Positions 36,129 to 45,573 of a DNA stretch of 64,000 nucleotides are shown here, in pieces; position 1 is the stretch's first letter, and every line of letters starts with the position of its first letter. The stretch is from UBA2767 sp965228625 (GTDB lineage: Bacteria; Pseudomonadota; Alphaproteobacteria; Rhizobiales; Methyloligellaceae): positions 2,914,001 to 2,978,000 of the forward strand of contig OZ245829.1 of the NCBI GenBank assembly GCA_965228625.1, read 5' to 3'. The notes under the pieces were generated by a model. That model was given only the letters and a program-made list of their open reading frames with translations. It did no database searches and was not told where the DNA came from. A program made the translations under genes and the position numbers.

Positions 36129-38549
36129 CTAACGCGTGCGTATTCTGCGTTGATTGACGACGGGCTGCGGGGTCGTTGCGCGTCGTCCCGGCGCCACCTT
36201 CACGTTGCTTCGCTTGCGCTTGTGCGCTCGCACTCTGGTATTGGCGCCGGCCCGCGCGGCACGCTTTGCGCGCTCGCGTTGCAGCTTCAGCACACGGGCG
36301 CGTTGCGCGGCCTCCTGCAGACGCTTCCGCTCCGCGGCCTTTTGGGCGGCAATCTTCGCTTTGCGGAGTCGTTCGGCCTGCGCCTTTTTCCGGGCGATCT
36401 TCAACGCCTCCTGGCGGCGCTTCTCGGCGGCGATCTTGGCCTTGCGGAGCCGTTCGGCTTCCGCCTTCTGCTTGAGGATGTTCAGGGCATCGATGCGCTG
36501 CTGACCGGGGTTCTCGCCCCTGGTGGTCTTGTCGTCCGATGCGCCGGGAATGCATTTGTAGCCCCAGACTTTGGTGCCATGATCGAGCTTCCGCTCAACC
36601 TTGGGTGTCCAACCCTTACGGCAGATGCACATCCCGTCTTTTACGTGCCCGCCGTCACAGAAACTGAAAGACGAATGGTTCACCGTCACGTCGGACCCGC
36701 CGGTGCGCTGCGGTCTCTCCGGAACCGGTGTCACGCTGACGGGCGGTGTGCGGCCGGGCGGAGTGATCGAGGGCGGCACGGGCGTCACAAGCGTGGACGG
36801 ATCGATGCGGATCCGATCATGATCGCGTTCGACCTTGAAATCCATTCCGACCGGTTCGACGGTCCGGTTTGCGCAACTGAACTGTTCGGCACCGATGTTC
36901 AGGACAAAGCTCTGGATACCCTTGACGCGCTTGAGCACACAGGAGACGAGCTCCGTCTTTGTCACATCGAAGGTTTTCGTCTGCGTTCCCGCGAACATGC
37001 CGGAACCCGTGGCGGACATCTGCATCGTGCCCTGCCATGAGCGACCGCCGGTACAGTCGACCCGGTAGTCGACCGGTTTGCTGGAACCGGAGGTGATCGT
37101 GAACGTCGCGCGGCCCTTGCGCGGGCACCGGGTCAACGGCTTGAGCACGGAGTTGTAGACGCTGATCTCGCCGCCGACGCCGGGGCATTCCGTCTTCAGC
37201 GGCACCCATCCGGAATTAGCAGACTGGCCGATGGCATCGGCCATGAACTCGCTATCGATCTCGTTCATTGTGAGCTGCCGGACCGCCGTCGCGACATATG
37301 TGTTGCCCTTACGCTTCGACGTCAGTTTGCCGGAGGACACCACCAGCCCGCCTTTCATGCGGATTTCATGCTTCACCCAGCCCGGGCGCGTGGTGTGGAA
37401 GGTGGCGGTCTCGGTCACCTTCATCGGACAGTCCGGCGTGTCCTCGACCTTGTAGTCGAGCCATGCCGACGTCACCTTGAACGCGGGACACTGGATTTCA
37501 ACGGTCTTCGTGCGGGTCTTGCCGTTCTTGCCGTCGACCGTCAGCGTGAAGGATCTCTGGCCCGGATCGAGCTTGTATTTGAACTGCCGTTCGGCGCGGT
37601 GGAACGTCTTGCCGGCGAAGGTGACCTTGCGGGTTTTCGCGAAACGGGTCCTCGTGTACCCCCCGTTGACCTGCATGCGCATGGCTGATGTCGCCGGCCA
37701 CCTGTAGTCGGCATATGCGGTGACGGTCACATCCTTCGGACAGCTCTGGCCGTGCTGGTCGACCATCAGGTCGACGGAATAAAGCTCGTTTCCGGCGCGC
37801 GGCGGATTGGGCGCATCGGCGCTGCGGAAATCCTCACCGGCGCAGACGATGTTTACCGGAAACGTCGTCTCGGCAATGGCCGGGTTGCCGGTCGCGTTCT
37901 GGTCATACCAGATCCCGTTGGTGTCCATGCCGAAGTCATATCCCGGCCCGCCCGTGGACGCTGATCTCTTGCCGGCGGCAAATCCGGCACGAACCGTCAT
38001 CTGCCGCTGGTCGATGATCTCGTCATCCTCCGGCGGCTCGGAAAACCTGTTGTTACACGCAGTGATCATGTCCTGAACGCGGGTGAGGGATATGCCCCCG
38101 CCACCGAACCCGGTGTTGGCCGCGACAGCCGGGTCCATGGTGAACGTGACAGTCTCATCGAGCTTCCTTGTGCGCACGTTTTCGGAGTTTCCGATCGTAC
38201 CCGCGCCCAGACCGTCTTCCGTCAGCAATGCGCGCAAGTTTGGGTCGCCGGTCGTCAGCACCCAGCCGTAGATGCGATGGCCCGCCTTGACCTTCGCCTC
38301 GAGGCGGAACCGGGCCGTAACACTGCCCGCCAGGGCATTGTACTGGTCGCCGTCGTGACCGACGACAAGGGTCGCGGCCCTGTCGTTGCGCGGGGCTGCA
38401 TTTGCATCCGCGCGGCCGTCGAGACCGGTCTCGAAGGTGACCGATGCCTCCTTGAAGGGTTCCGGCGTGCTGGTCTGCGCCTGGGCGGCAACGATCCCCG
38501 CGCTCAGCGCGCCTGCGAACAATGTGCATCGTGTCAGAAGTCTCGGCAT
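36129..38549 (-). CDS. 806-residue exported protein, repeated beta-domains with Cys motif and basic C-terminal coiled coil
   Basis: A large exported protein of unknown function. An N-terminal signal peptide (about 1-25, ending AQAQT) is followed by about 600 residues of predicted beta-rich domains, each with a pair of Cys residues (segments such as CPKDVTVTAYADYRW, CPMKVTETATF, CPRKGRATFTI). After a Pro-rich linker (about 588-620) comes a Cys cluster in CDGGHVKDGMCICRKGW and a final Cys at about 666 (region 629-668). The last 138 residues are Lys/Arg/Ala-rich and strongly helical, with a 12-residue unit AERLRKAKIAAx repeated twice, and would bind acidic polymers. The layout resembles exported scaffold or adhesin-type proteins; no family is recognised. 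Confidence 0.75.
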   Translation of the reverse strand: MPRLLTRCTLFAGALSAGIVAAQAQTSTPEPFKEASVTFETGLDGRADANAAPRNDRAATLVVGHDGDQYNALAGSVTARFRLEAKVKAGHRIYGWVLTTGDPNLRALLTEDGLGAGTIGNSENVRTRKLDETVTFTMDPAVAANTGFGGGGISLTRVQDMITACNNRFSEPPEDDEIIDQRQMTVRAGFAAGKRSASTGGPGYDFGMDTNGIWYDQNATGNPAIAETTFPVNIVCAGEDFRSADAPNPPRAGNELYSVDLMVDQHGQSCPKDVTVTAYADYRWPATSAMRMQVNGGYTRTRFAKTRKVTFAGKTFHRAERQFKYKLDPGQRSFTLTVDGKNGKTRTKTVEIQCPAFKVTSAWLDYKVEDTPDCPMKVTETATFHTTRPGWVKHEIRMKGGLVVSSGKLTSKRKGNTYVATAVRQLTMNEIDSEFMADAIGQSANSGWVPLKTECPGVGGEISVYNSVLKPLTRCPRKGRATFTITSGSSKPVDYRVDCTGGRSWQGTMQMSATGSGMFAGTQTKTFDVTKTELVSCVLKRVKGIQSFVLNIGAEQFSCANRTVEPVGMDFKVERDHDRIRIDPSTLVTPVPPSITPPGRTPPVSVTPVPERPQRTGGSDVTVNHSSFSFCDGGHVKDGMCICRKGWTPKVERKLDHGTKVWGYKCIPGASDDKTTRGENPGQQRIDALNILKQKAEAERLRKAKIAAEKRRQEALKIARKKAQAERLRKAKIAAQKAAERKRLQEAAQRARVLKLQRERAKRAARAGANTRVRAHKRKRSNVKVAPGRRATTPQPVVNQRRIRTR

Positions 38550-38885
38550 TGTGCCCTCCCGCGGTCAGTGTCTGCGGGCGGGTCCTTGCGCCGGACGAAT
38601 GTCATGGGATGTGCGCGCTCATCCCGCCCTTGTGCCCCATCTGTCGCGGCGGGCGCGGAAAAGGTTCAACGCATAGTTGCAATCCTGCGAACGAACACCC
38701 GAAACGAAAGTGGCTAAAATGGCTTCATCCTGCCCAATCGCATGAGCAGGACTCATCAGAACCACGCATGTTTCCGAAATGTCCGTTCCTGGCACTTGGC
38801 CACCGCATGTGCGGACCGAGCCTATGGGCCGTTCCGCGGCTGCAACCAGACGCGCCAATGGTCCGGGAGACGCCTCGCACCATTT
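38550..38885. other. 336-bp gap with a short inverted repeat element
   Basis: No coding frame looks real on either strand. The stretch holds one member of the GTCCGC-type repeat family (38778-38816) and lowered G+C towards the methyltransferase. Confidence 0.45.
38778..38816. repeat. Short intergenic imperfect inverted repeat (GTCCGC...GCGGAC type)
   Basis: Begins AATGTCCGTTCCTGGCAC and ends GCGGAC. Related sequences occur at 40034-40060, 43604-43644 and 45667-45693, always in gaps. From memory such elements are scattered in alphaproteobacterial genomes; they may be decayed palindromic units. Confidence 0.45.
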
Positions 38886-39713
38886 CTATACACCTGCAAC
38901 GATGCCAAAGGTGGTTGCATCGGAGCGATCTACACCAAAACCGTCCGTGAACTCGATCGCTCCGAAACCTGCCTTCTCAAGCTCAACACGAATTTCGCCG
39001 GGTGTGAAATACTGCAACCAGTTGTAGACATCCCAGGTACGTTCTTCCTCAACTATCGTGAAGTGATCGAGCGACACGCGTTCGTTTTCATATCGGAATG
39101 TGTGCTGGAATGCGAAGTAGTCATTTCCAGACCAAAACCCATTCATGAAGTTCTTTCCAAACGAGGCGCCCTCGCGAACACCTTCAAACGCCTTGGTTGA
39201 AAAGACGTCAAATATGAACTTCCCTTCCGGCGCCAACGTTTGACGAATCTTGGTCAACAGCTTTCGACGCTGGATTGGCGAGAGTGGACATAAGTCGCAG
39301 TAGATTAGCGTGACCAGGTCCTGTTGTCCTGGTAGTGGGGCCGTAAGGTAATTGGCGACCAGATAACTGACCGATCCATTGTCTGAGGAGGCACGCTTGC
39401 GAGCGTACTCTATTGAATTCCGCGAAAAGTCTATCCCGTGAACGAGTGCGCCACGCTCAGCAAATCTGCTTGAATACAACCCCGGACCACACCCAAGGTC
39501 ACAGACCGATGCACCATCCAGTCCGAAAGACTGCTCGATCCAGTCAACCACTCGATCGATGGCTTCCACTGGACGTGATGCAAGCACAGTGTCTTGGCTC
39601 AAGTGTGATTGGAGCATCTGGTTTGCCAGATGCGGCTGCGTCCAGAGTGTCTCTGCGGTGTAGGTAGAAAACACCTCCGGGCGTTGGTGGATTTTTGTCA
39701 ACTGCTTGTACAT
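38886..39713 (-). CDS. Class I SAM-dependent methyltransferase
   Basis: A 275-residue methyltransferase with the usual Rossmann fold in its middle: motif I DLGCGPGLYS (about residues 72-81), the acidic end of strand 2 in GIDFSR, motif IV with LIYCDLCPLS (about 130-139) and motif V-VI LAPEGKFIFDVFS (about 158-170). The C-terminal extension (FTPGEIRVELEKAGF) is typical for small-molecule methyltransferases. A GTG at 39743 would add ten residues; no clear ribosome site favours either start. The base composition is visibly lower in G+C than the core, and the gene stands alone. Substrate unknown. Confidence 0.85.
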   Translation of the reverse strand: MYKQLTKIHQRPEVFSTYTAETLWTQPHLANQMLQSHLSQDTVLASRPVEAIDRVVDWIEQSFGLDGASVCDLGCGPGLYSSRFAERGALVHGIDFSRNSIEYARKRASSDNGSVSYLVANYLTAPLPGQQDLVTLIYCDLCPLSPIQRRKLLTKIRQTLAPEGKFIFDVFSTKAFEGVREGASFGKNFMNGFWSGNDYFAFQHTFRYENERVSLDHFTIVEEERTWDVYNWLQYFTPGEIRVELEKAGFGAIEFTDGFGVDRSDATTFGIVAGV

Positions 39714-40207
39714 GGAGGCACCAGTTTTTGCGCTGTACGACACCGCGCGGCGATTACCTGAAAAACAGGTATGAGAGGGAGGAGGCCAAGACGCGCTTAC
39801 CCAGTAATTCGCGAAGAACGGATTTCATAGGGCAATCGGCTTGCTCGGCCCATGGCGTACTACGAAAAGAGTACTCAATTTCTATGCTGCTCGGTGTTTG
39901 CATCAAACGGATTGATAAGGCCATGCACCGAGAAGGCATGAGCATCCAATTCGATCACTCATTTGAATCTTCTGCCGCGACATTTCAAACCGCAGCTCCG
40001 TTCGCATTTTCACCCTTTGGTGGCAATGGTCGGATGTCCGCCTATGGCATTCTGCGGACTTAGGTGATGACCGTCTCAAAAGCCCGCTTCTGACTCAAAA
40101 CGGACCTGTCGAACCTGACGGATCGGAATGTCCGCTTACTCTTCATGAAAAAAACGTGTTGGTTGGCGTTGTCGCTGAAGTCGCCACATCGTGCTATCCC
40201 GTGGCTC
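39714..40207. other. Gap of about 494 bp with hairpin and repeat fragments
   Basis: Apart from the ten-codon N-terminal option of the methyltransferase I see no gene. It contains a small hairpin, ACCTG-AAAAA-CAGGT at 39756-39770, and the short inverted repeat elements at 40034-40060 and about 40083-40106, followed by an isolated AATGTCCGCTT half at 40127-40137. Confidence 0.45.
40034..40060. repeat. Short intergenic imperfect inverted repeat (GTCCGC...GCGGAC type)
   Basis: ATGTCCGCCTATGGCATT followed by CTGCGGACT; the outer GTCCGC and GCGGAC arms pair. A second, weaker copy follows at 40083-40106 (CGCTTCTGACTC ... CGGACC). Confidence 0.45.
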
Positions 40208-41755
40208 ATGAGTGATCCTGAGAGCAGCACCCCCGACAATGACGCGCAGCCCGACGCCGCGCGGGATTCCAGAAAGAAGCCACCCAAACTCGGCCAGGGC
40301 GTGAGCCACGAGCGGACGACCGAGATCGACTCGGGAACGTTGAACTATCGCGCCGTGGCCGACTGGATCGTGTTGCACAAGCGCGACCAGCCGATCGCCA
40401 GCATGTTCTATACCGGCTATTTTGTCGCTGACAGGGATCCGGCCACGCGCCCGCTGACGTTCGTATTCAATGGCGGCCCTGGCGCGGCATCGGCATTCCT
40501 GCACGTGGCGGCCGTGGGGCCGCGTCGGGTTGCGTTTGCCGATGACGGTGGCGTCGCGGCACCGCCGGTCAGGCTGATCGATAATCTCGAGACGTGGCTT
40601 TCCTTCACAGACTTGGTCTGCGTCGATCCCATCGGCACCGGGTTTTCGCGGACCCACGAGCATGGGGATGCCAATGGCGGCGCAGCGTCAGAGTCCAAGC
40701 CGGCGAATGCGGACGCAAAGCCAAAGCCCAGCCAGTTTTGGGAGGTCAAGCGCGACCTGGAGTCGATCGGCGAGTTGATCGCACGCATTCTGACGACCTA
40801 CGACCGGTGGGCCTCGCCTGTTGCAGTGGCTGGTGAAAGTTATGGAGGGTTTCGCGTGGCCCGATTGGCGCGCACGCTGCAGGAAGATGTCGGTGTGGGT
40901 CTCAATGCGGCAATCCTGATCTCGCCGGCCATCGAGTTCAGTACCTTGCTCGGCTCGGACTACAATCTGGATCCCTGGATCGACATATTTCCCTCAATGG
41001 CGGCGACCGCGTATGCCCATGGCGTAGCAGGTCAGGGTCGCTCGTTCGATGAGCACCGCGTTGCTGCGGAGGAATTCGCGATAAGCGAGTGGATTGGCAT
41101 GTTGGCCATGGGAGAGCGCATGCCGTCTGACCGACGTCGGGTCATCTGTGAGCGTGCTTCCGGTTTTATCGGTTTGCCTGCGGACATGCTGCACCAGGCG
41201 CTCGGCCGGGTCTCGAACCACAAATTCTGCCGTGAGCTCCTGCGGGACAAACGGCTGTATGTCGGGAAGTACGACGGCACAATGACCAGCGTCGATCCGT
41301 TTCCTGATCGCGCGGCGTATGCGGGACCGGACTCGACATTGCAGGGTCAGACCCGCGTGTTTACGGCGGGTATCAATGCGCATCTGCGCCAGGATCTCGG
41401 CGTACAAACGGACCTCGATTATCTCTTGATCAATATGGAGGCGAACGCGTCATGGCGTGACGATGGCCTTCAGCATTTCGCCGCGCAGATCTTCGGCTCC
41501 ATGGATTCCCTGCGCTATGGCATGGCCCTCAATCCTGAGATGCGTGTGTTGATCAGCCACGGGTTCCACGACCTCGTAACCCCGTACGCGTCTGCCGATC
41601 GTCTGGTTCGCCTGATGAAACTCGAGACCGAGCAGAAAGCCCGGGTGCATATCGAGCACTTCCCGGGAGGGCACATGTTCTACACACGCGACGATTCCCG
41701 TCGCGCATTTGGCGAGGTCGTGCGCGCGTCTTGCTTCGTCCCGTACGGGGGGTGA
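40208..41755 (+). CDS. S10 family serine carboxypeptidase-like peptidase
   Basis: A 515-residue peptidase of the S10 (carboxypeptidase Y) family, alpha/beta-hydrolase fold. The oxyanion segment FNGGPGAAS (about residues 88-96), nucleophile Ser in AGESYGG (about 208-214), Asp in SHGFHDLVTPY (about 453-463) and His in FPGGHMFY (about 485-492) form the expected set. The N-terminus is hydrophilic and acidic without a signal peptide (MSDPESSTPDN), unusual for S10 enzymes, though many bacterial members are annotated this way. An in-frame ATG at 40145 adds 21 residues including a hydrophobic stretch (TCWLALSL); neither start has a good ribosome site. Confidence 0.88.
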   Translation: MSDPESSTPDNDAQPDAARDSRKKPPKLGQGVSHERTTEIDSGTLNYRAVADWIVLHKRDQPIASMFYTGYFVADRDPATRPLTFVFNGGPGAASAFLHVAAVGPRRVAFADDGGVAAPPVRLIDNLETWLSFTDLVCVDPIGTGFSRTHEHGDANGGAASESKPANADAKPKPSQFWEVKRDLESIGELIARILTTYDRWASPVAVAGESYGGFRVARLARTLQEDVGVGLNAAILISPAIEFSTLLGSDYNLDPWIDIFPSMAATAYAHGVAGQGRSFDEHRVAAEEFAISEWIGMLAMGERMPSDRRRVICERASGFIGLPADMLHQALGRVSNHKFCRELLRDKRLYVGKYDGTMTSVDPFPDRAAYAGPDSTLQGQTRVFTAGINAHLRQDLGVQTDLDYLLINMEANASWRDDGLQHFAAQIFGSMDSLRYGMALNPEMRVLISHGFHDLVTPYASADRLVRLMKLETEQKARVHIEHFPGGHMFYTRDDSRRAFGEVVRASCFVPYGG

Positions 41756-41850
41756 TGTCGCTCACTGCGCTCCGCGAACAGAGTCAAGCGATCCGAAGCG
41801 GACTCAAGAAATTGCGGTACTGTGCTTTTGAAGACGTCCTATTGCCCCGG

Positions 41851-42780
41851 TCACCAGCGCCAGGGGGCAAGGAGACCGAGCGGACCCATGCCGCCGCCTT
41901 GACGCCGGCGCGGGCCGCCGGTTTGGCGGGCCGCCGGCTGCCGTCCGCGTTGCGCGACGGGGATCTCCGCGCCGCAGAACTGCTGGGCACCATAACCGCC
42001 TGCGCCTGGCCAGTTTTCGACGACCTTCACTCTTGTGCCGATGCGAGTCAGGCCTGAAAGATGCATGACGTGCTCATTCATCATCCGGAAGCAGCCTGAA
42101 GAGGCGGCGTGGCCGATGGTCCTGATGTTGTTGGTGCCATGGATCCGATAGAGGCTCGAGCCCAGATAGAGCGCCCGGGCGCCGAGCGGATTGTCGAGCC
42201 CACCCGTCATTTTGCGGGGCAGGTATGGTTGGCGCCGCAGCATCTCGGCCGGCGGGACCCAGTCCGGCCAATCGACCACGCGGCTGATCTTTTCCGTGCC
42301 GGTCCAGGTGAAGCCCAGCCGGCCGATTGAAATTGGATATTCATACGCCGTGGTCGGCGACAACGTGTAGTAGAGCTTGCACCGCCGGTTGACGATGATC
42401 ACGGTGCCGGCAGCTTCCTTGTTGGGGAAGGCGACAACTCCGGGAGCCCTGGGCAGGATCTGCGGGCGCGCCCCGCCGGACATGAGGGCGGGGTATTGGC
42501 GTGGACGGTAAGTCCTCTGGACGCGCGGCTGTTGGGGGCGCTCCGATCCGGACACGTAGCCGCCGTCATCGCCGAATTCGAATGGCTCCGCGCGCGTGTG
42601 GCCGGTCGGTACAAATGTGAGAATTCCGGTCAACGCCACCAGAAGCGGCATCTTTGGCAGACCGAGTGACCGTCCCCATCCCGTTTCGGGGATCGGCCGT
42701 CCCGAGGGTTTCGCGGAGCGTGGACCATAACGGTCGCTCTCGGTAAACAGGATGGTGTCAGAAACTCTTGCCCAAATACG
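41851..42780 (-). CDS. L,D-transpeptidase (YkuD family)
   Basis: A periplasmic L,D-transpeptidase that cross-links peptidoglycan or attaches proteins to it. The YkuD core spans about residues 125-265, with the active-site block HGTNNIRTIGHAASSGCFRM, in which His and Cys are catalytic. The export segment (MPLLVALTGILTFVPTGHTRA) begins only about 43 residues after the ATG at 42780; GGAG seven bases before this ATG supports it, but the ATG at 42651 directly before the hydrophobic segment gives a more usual signal peptide. The C-terminus is rich in Gly, Arg and Pro and probably flexible. Confidence 0.87.
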   Translation of the reverse strand, partial: RIWARVSDTILFTESDRYGPRSAKPSGRPIPETGWGRSLGLPKMPLLVALTGILTFVPTGHTRAEPFEFGDDGGYVSGSERPQQPRVQRTYRPRQYPALMSGGARPQILPRAPGVVAFPNKEAAGTVIIVNRRCKLYYTLSPTTAYEYPISIGRLGFTWTGTEKISRVVDWPDWVPPAEMLRRQPYLPRKMTGGLDNPLGARALYLGSSLYRIHGTNNIRTIGHAASSGCFRMMNEHVMHLSGLTRIGTRVKVVENWPGAGGYGAQQFCGAEIPVAQRGRQPAARQTGGPRRRQGGGMGPLGLLAPWRW

Positions 42781-42804
42781 CATCTGCGTCTCCATCGCAA
42801 CCAA

Positions 42805-43143
42805 ACCGCAATGCCGTCTCGATAGTCCGTAAATTCGATTTCCTGTCGTCTATTCCCCTGGTTATGACGCCAAACCATTTAAAGGTCATTGACGCGTGTA
42901 ATGCTGCATATAGTGCCGCCAAAAAATAATGCTGTCACTTTTCGAAAAAAAATCGTGCGCATGAGTCCAGTAACTTAGCGGGCTCGACGTGTCTGGTGTC
43001 CTGACGGGCCGGGAATTTCCGCTGCCGGTCATTGCCCGTCCCGGATACCGATCTGGCAGCAAACGGGACGGGCGCATCTCTGGACCAGTTAAGTCCGCTC
43101 AGCCCCATGACGCCGGCTTGACGCATGGTGGCGTGACCGGACG
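42805..43143. other. Gap of about 340 bp, nothing recognised
   Basis: No coding frame with family-like sequence. A run of A residues near 42945 and GGACGGG-type G-rich patches near 43070 are the only features. Confidence 0.4.
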
Positions 43144-43443
43144 TTACTTGCACCAGGGCGGCGGTTTGTGGCCGGATGGCGTAAGGTGGCATTGGCGAAT
43201 GACGTATTTGTCAGTAATGGGCGCCCATCCACCACCACACTCGGCGTCCCAGCAGTCCTTCTGTCTGCCGTTGTTGCCTCCCGACAAACCAAGCTTTTTC
43301 TGGTGAGTACGCGCCTTTTTGTGTTTGGCCGATATGGAATTTTTGCTCGCGGAGGCTGCCAACGCATCGGTAGCTGGAACCGCGTAGCTCGCGAGGCCCG
43401 GTCCGAGCGCAACAGCGCAGGCAAGAACGATATTGCGAAACAT
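43144..43443 (-). CDS. Small exported Cys-containing protein (unknown)
   Basis: A 99-residue protein with a good GAGGAG ribosome site before ATG 43443. An N-terminal signal peptide (about 1-31, VLACAVALGPGLASYA, ending around ALAAS) is followed by a Lys/Ser-rich stretch and a C-terminal part with four Cys (KDCWDAECGGGW, IRQCHLTP, PPWCK), which could form two disulfides in the periplasm. No family is recognised. It stands alone between noncoding gaps. Confidence 0.65.
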   Translation of the reverse strand: MFRNIVLACAVALGPGLASYAVPATDALAASASKNSISAKHKKARTHQKKLGLSGGNNGRQKDCWDAECGGGWAPITDKYVIRQCHLTPSGHKPPPWCK

Positions 43444-44025
43444 GGTTGTGTTCTCCTCTGTTAACGCGTGCGGAAACACGCAGTACTTTCGTCGCGACAG
43501 AGGATCATTTGGTTCAATGATTGCTGATGCACCGCGTCAACGGGCGATTGCCTTGGAAATTGCAACCCGCGTGATCAGCAGTAGCTGCCGTGGCCTACGG
43601 AAAGCTGTTTTTCGACTTCCACGCATGGCACATGGCAGACGTAGCTGGCTGTCACTCGGGACGACCGCTCAATTGGGTTGAGCGGAAGTTCCGGCGACCA
43701 TTGTCTGCTTTCGGGGGTAAACCAGTCGCGAAGGCCGGTGCATGGGACGGTAGCTTCCGGCCCACTGCAGATACGAAAAGGGAGCCGTTGCTCGCTTGAC
43801 CCGTTTTTTCTTTTTCTTACGTCGATCAGAATGAGTATGGGTTCGTCCTCAGTTAATTTCTCCCGTGTTTCCTTCTCTCTGTTTCAGTTGGTGCGACGCA
43901 AGAGGTGCAACCGGGAGAAAAGCACGAGTCCGCACATTTGCTTGTACAGGGCTATCGGTATATCCGGCGCAAGCGCCGACAGAATACGACCTGGTAAACG
44001 CCATTAGAGGAATGAGGGACACAAA
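43444..44025. other. 582-bp gap with repeat remnant
   Basis: No convincing gene; short frames on the plus strand (43590-44007) lack family-like sequence. An element related to the GTCCGC-type repeats lies at 43604-43644. The last 40 bases contain the GAGGGA ribosome site of the next gene. Confidence 0.4.
43604..43644. repeat. Degenerate member of the GTCCGC-type intergenic repeat family
   Basis: Shares the core CTTCCACGCATGGCACATGG and GCAGAC with the copies at 38.78, 40.03 and 45.67 kb, with decayed outer arms. Located in a 582-bp noncoding gap. Confidence 0.35.
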
Positions 44026-45573
44026 GTGAACGGAGCCGAAGCTCTTTTAAGAACGCTCGTCAACGGAGGGGTTGAGGTCTGCTTCTCCAATCCCGGAACG
44101 TCGGAAATGCATTTTGTCGCGGCACTGGAAAACGTGCCCGAAATGCGACCCGTTCTGACATTGTTTGAGGGCGTGGCCAGCGGTGCGGCGGACGGCTATG
44201 GCCGAATGTCCGACAATCCGGCCTGTACGTTGCTGCACCTGGGCTCCGGGTTGGGAAATGGACTGGCAAACCTGCACAATGCGAAACGCGCCCGTACGCC
44301 TGTCGTGAACATCGTTGGCGAACACGCCCGTTATCATCTGAAGCACGACGCACCGCTGACCTCGGACATCGAAGGACTGGCGCGGCCGGTTTCGGGATGG
44401 GTCCGCACCTCGCTTTCCGCGCAGCAGGTTGGATTGGATGCCGCCGCCGCAATCGTTGCGTCAAAGGGTCCGCCGGGCCAGGTTGCCACCCTGATCCTTC
44501 CCGCCGATACAGCCTGGACAGAAGGAGCCAGTCCGGCCGACTTGCCTGACGCGCATCGGCCAGCGGCTTCGCCGGAGAATTATCTTCCTGACGCCGTTCA
44601 GATGTTGCGGTCCGGAGAACCTGGCGCGCTCCTGATCAGCGGTCCGGCATTGCGTGCCGAAGGACTGAGGCTCGCAGGAGCAATTGCGGCCAAGACGGGA
44701 GTTCGGATACTTGCCCAGACATCTAACGGCCGGATTGAACGCGGCGCCGGGCGCGTTCCGATAGATCGGGTTCCCTATCCCGTAGACCAGGCCCGGGAAG
44801 TTTTGAAGGGATTGAAATACATCATCCTCATAGGCGCATCCGCTCCGGTCGCATTCTTTGGCTATCCGGGCAAGCCAAGCATCCTTTCACCATCGGACTG
44901 TGTGATTTTCGAACTCTGCAGCCCGGCTGGACACCCCATGGAGGCCCTCGCCGCGTTGTCGGAGGCGATCGGCGCACAGGATTCCGCACCTGTTGTGAAT
45001 GCGCTTTCGGTGCCCGCCGGGACAAGTGGCGCGATAACACCGGATACACTTGGGGTCGCCCTGGCGCGCGCAATCCCGGAAAACGCCATTGTTGTCGATG
45101 AGGCGGTCAGCTCCGGACGCGGTCTTTTCCCTGTTACCCATCAGGCTCCGCCTCACGACTGGTTGCAGCTTGCCGGCGGTGCGATTGGAGAGGGCATGCC
45201 GATGGCACTTGGCGCCGCCGTCGCCTGCCCCGACCGTCCGGTCATTTCTCTGCAAGCGGACGGGAGCGGCATGTACACGCCACAAGCGCTCTGGAGTCAG
45301 GCCCGCGAGGGCGTGCGGGTCACGACGGTGATCCTGGCCAACAGAGCCTACGCAATTCTGAAAGGTGAATTGCGCAATGTAGGGGTCGACGCGGAAGGAC
45401 CGATTATCCGTGACATGATGGAGCTGGAGCGCCCGGTGCTAGACTGGACATCACTTGCGAAGGGCATGGGTGTGGGCGCAGAGCGCGTCGACGATGCAGA
45501 GGACCTAACGAACGCAATCAAGAGAGGCGTCGCATCCCAGGGACCATACCTTGTTGAAGCCGTCATGGAGTGA
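44026..45573 (+). CDS. Acetolactate synthase large subunit-like ThDP-dependent enzyme
   Basis: A 515-residue thiamine-diphosphate enzyme. Start GTG 44026 follows GAGGGA. The N-terminal Pyr domain carries the catalytic Glu in TLFEGVASGAADGYGRM (about residues 46-62). The C-terminal PP domain holds the ThDP/Mg motif: GEGMPMALGAAVA, then QADGSGMYTPQALWS, with the GDG-like ADG followed by a later Asn (ILANRAYAIL). It is shorter than IlvB (about 560-600), no ilvN partner is adjacent, and the FAD loops of IlvB are not evident. Names such as acetolactate synthase are therefore provisional; the relatives include benzoylformate and phosphonopyruvate decarboxylases. Confidence 0.82.
   Translation: MNGAEALLRTLVNGGVEVCFSNPGTSEMHFVAALENVPEMRPVLTLFEGVASGAADGYGRMSDNPACTLLHLGSGLGNGLANLHNAKRARTPVVNIVGEHARYHLKHDAPLTSDIEGLARPVSGWVRTSLSAQQVGLDAAAAIVASKGPPGQVATLILPADTAWTEGASPADLPDAHRPAASPENYLPDAVQMLRSGEPGALLISGPALRAEGLRLAGAIAAKTGVRILAQTSNGRIERGAGRVPIDRVPYPVDQAREVLKGLKYIILIGASAPVAFFGYPGKPSILSPSDCVIFELCSPAGHPMEALAALSEAIGAQDSAPVVNALSVPAGTSGAITPDTLGVALARAIPENAIVVDEAVSSGRGLFPVTHQAPPHDWLQLAGGAIGEGMPMALGAAVACPDRPVISLQADGSGMYTPQALWSQAREGVRVTTVILANRAYAILKGELRNVGVDAEGPIIRDMMELERPVLDWTSLAKGMGVGAERVDDAEDLTNAIKRGVASQGPYLVEAVME

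Noticed and set aside
39756..39770. ACCTG-AAAAA-CAGGT hairpin as a terminator
   Set aside because: The stem has only 5 bp and there is no T-run after it on either strand.
39695..40063. 122-residue plus-strand frame between methyltransferase and S10 peptidase
   Set aside because: Runs through repeat elements and a hairpin and has no recognisable sequence.
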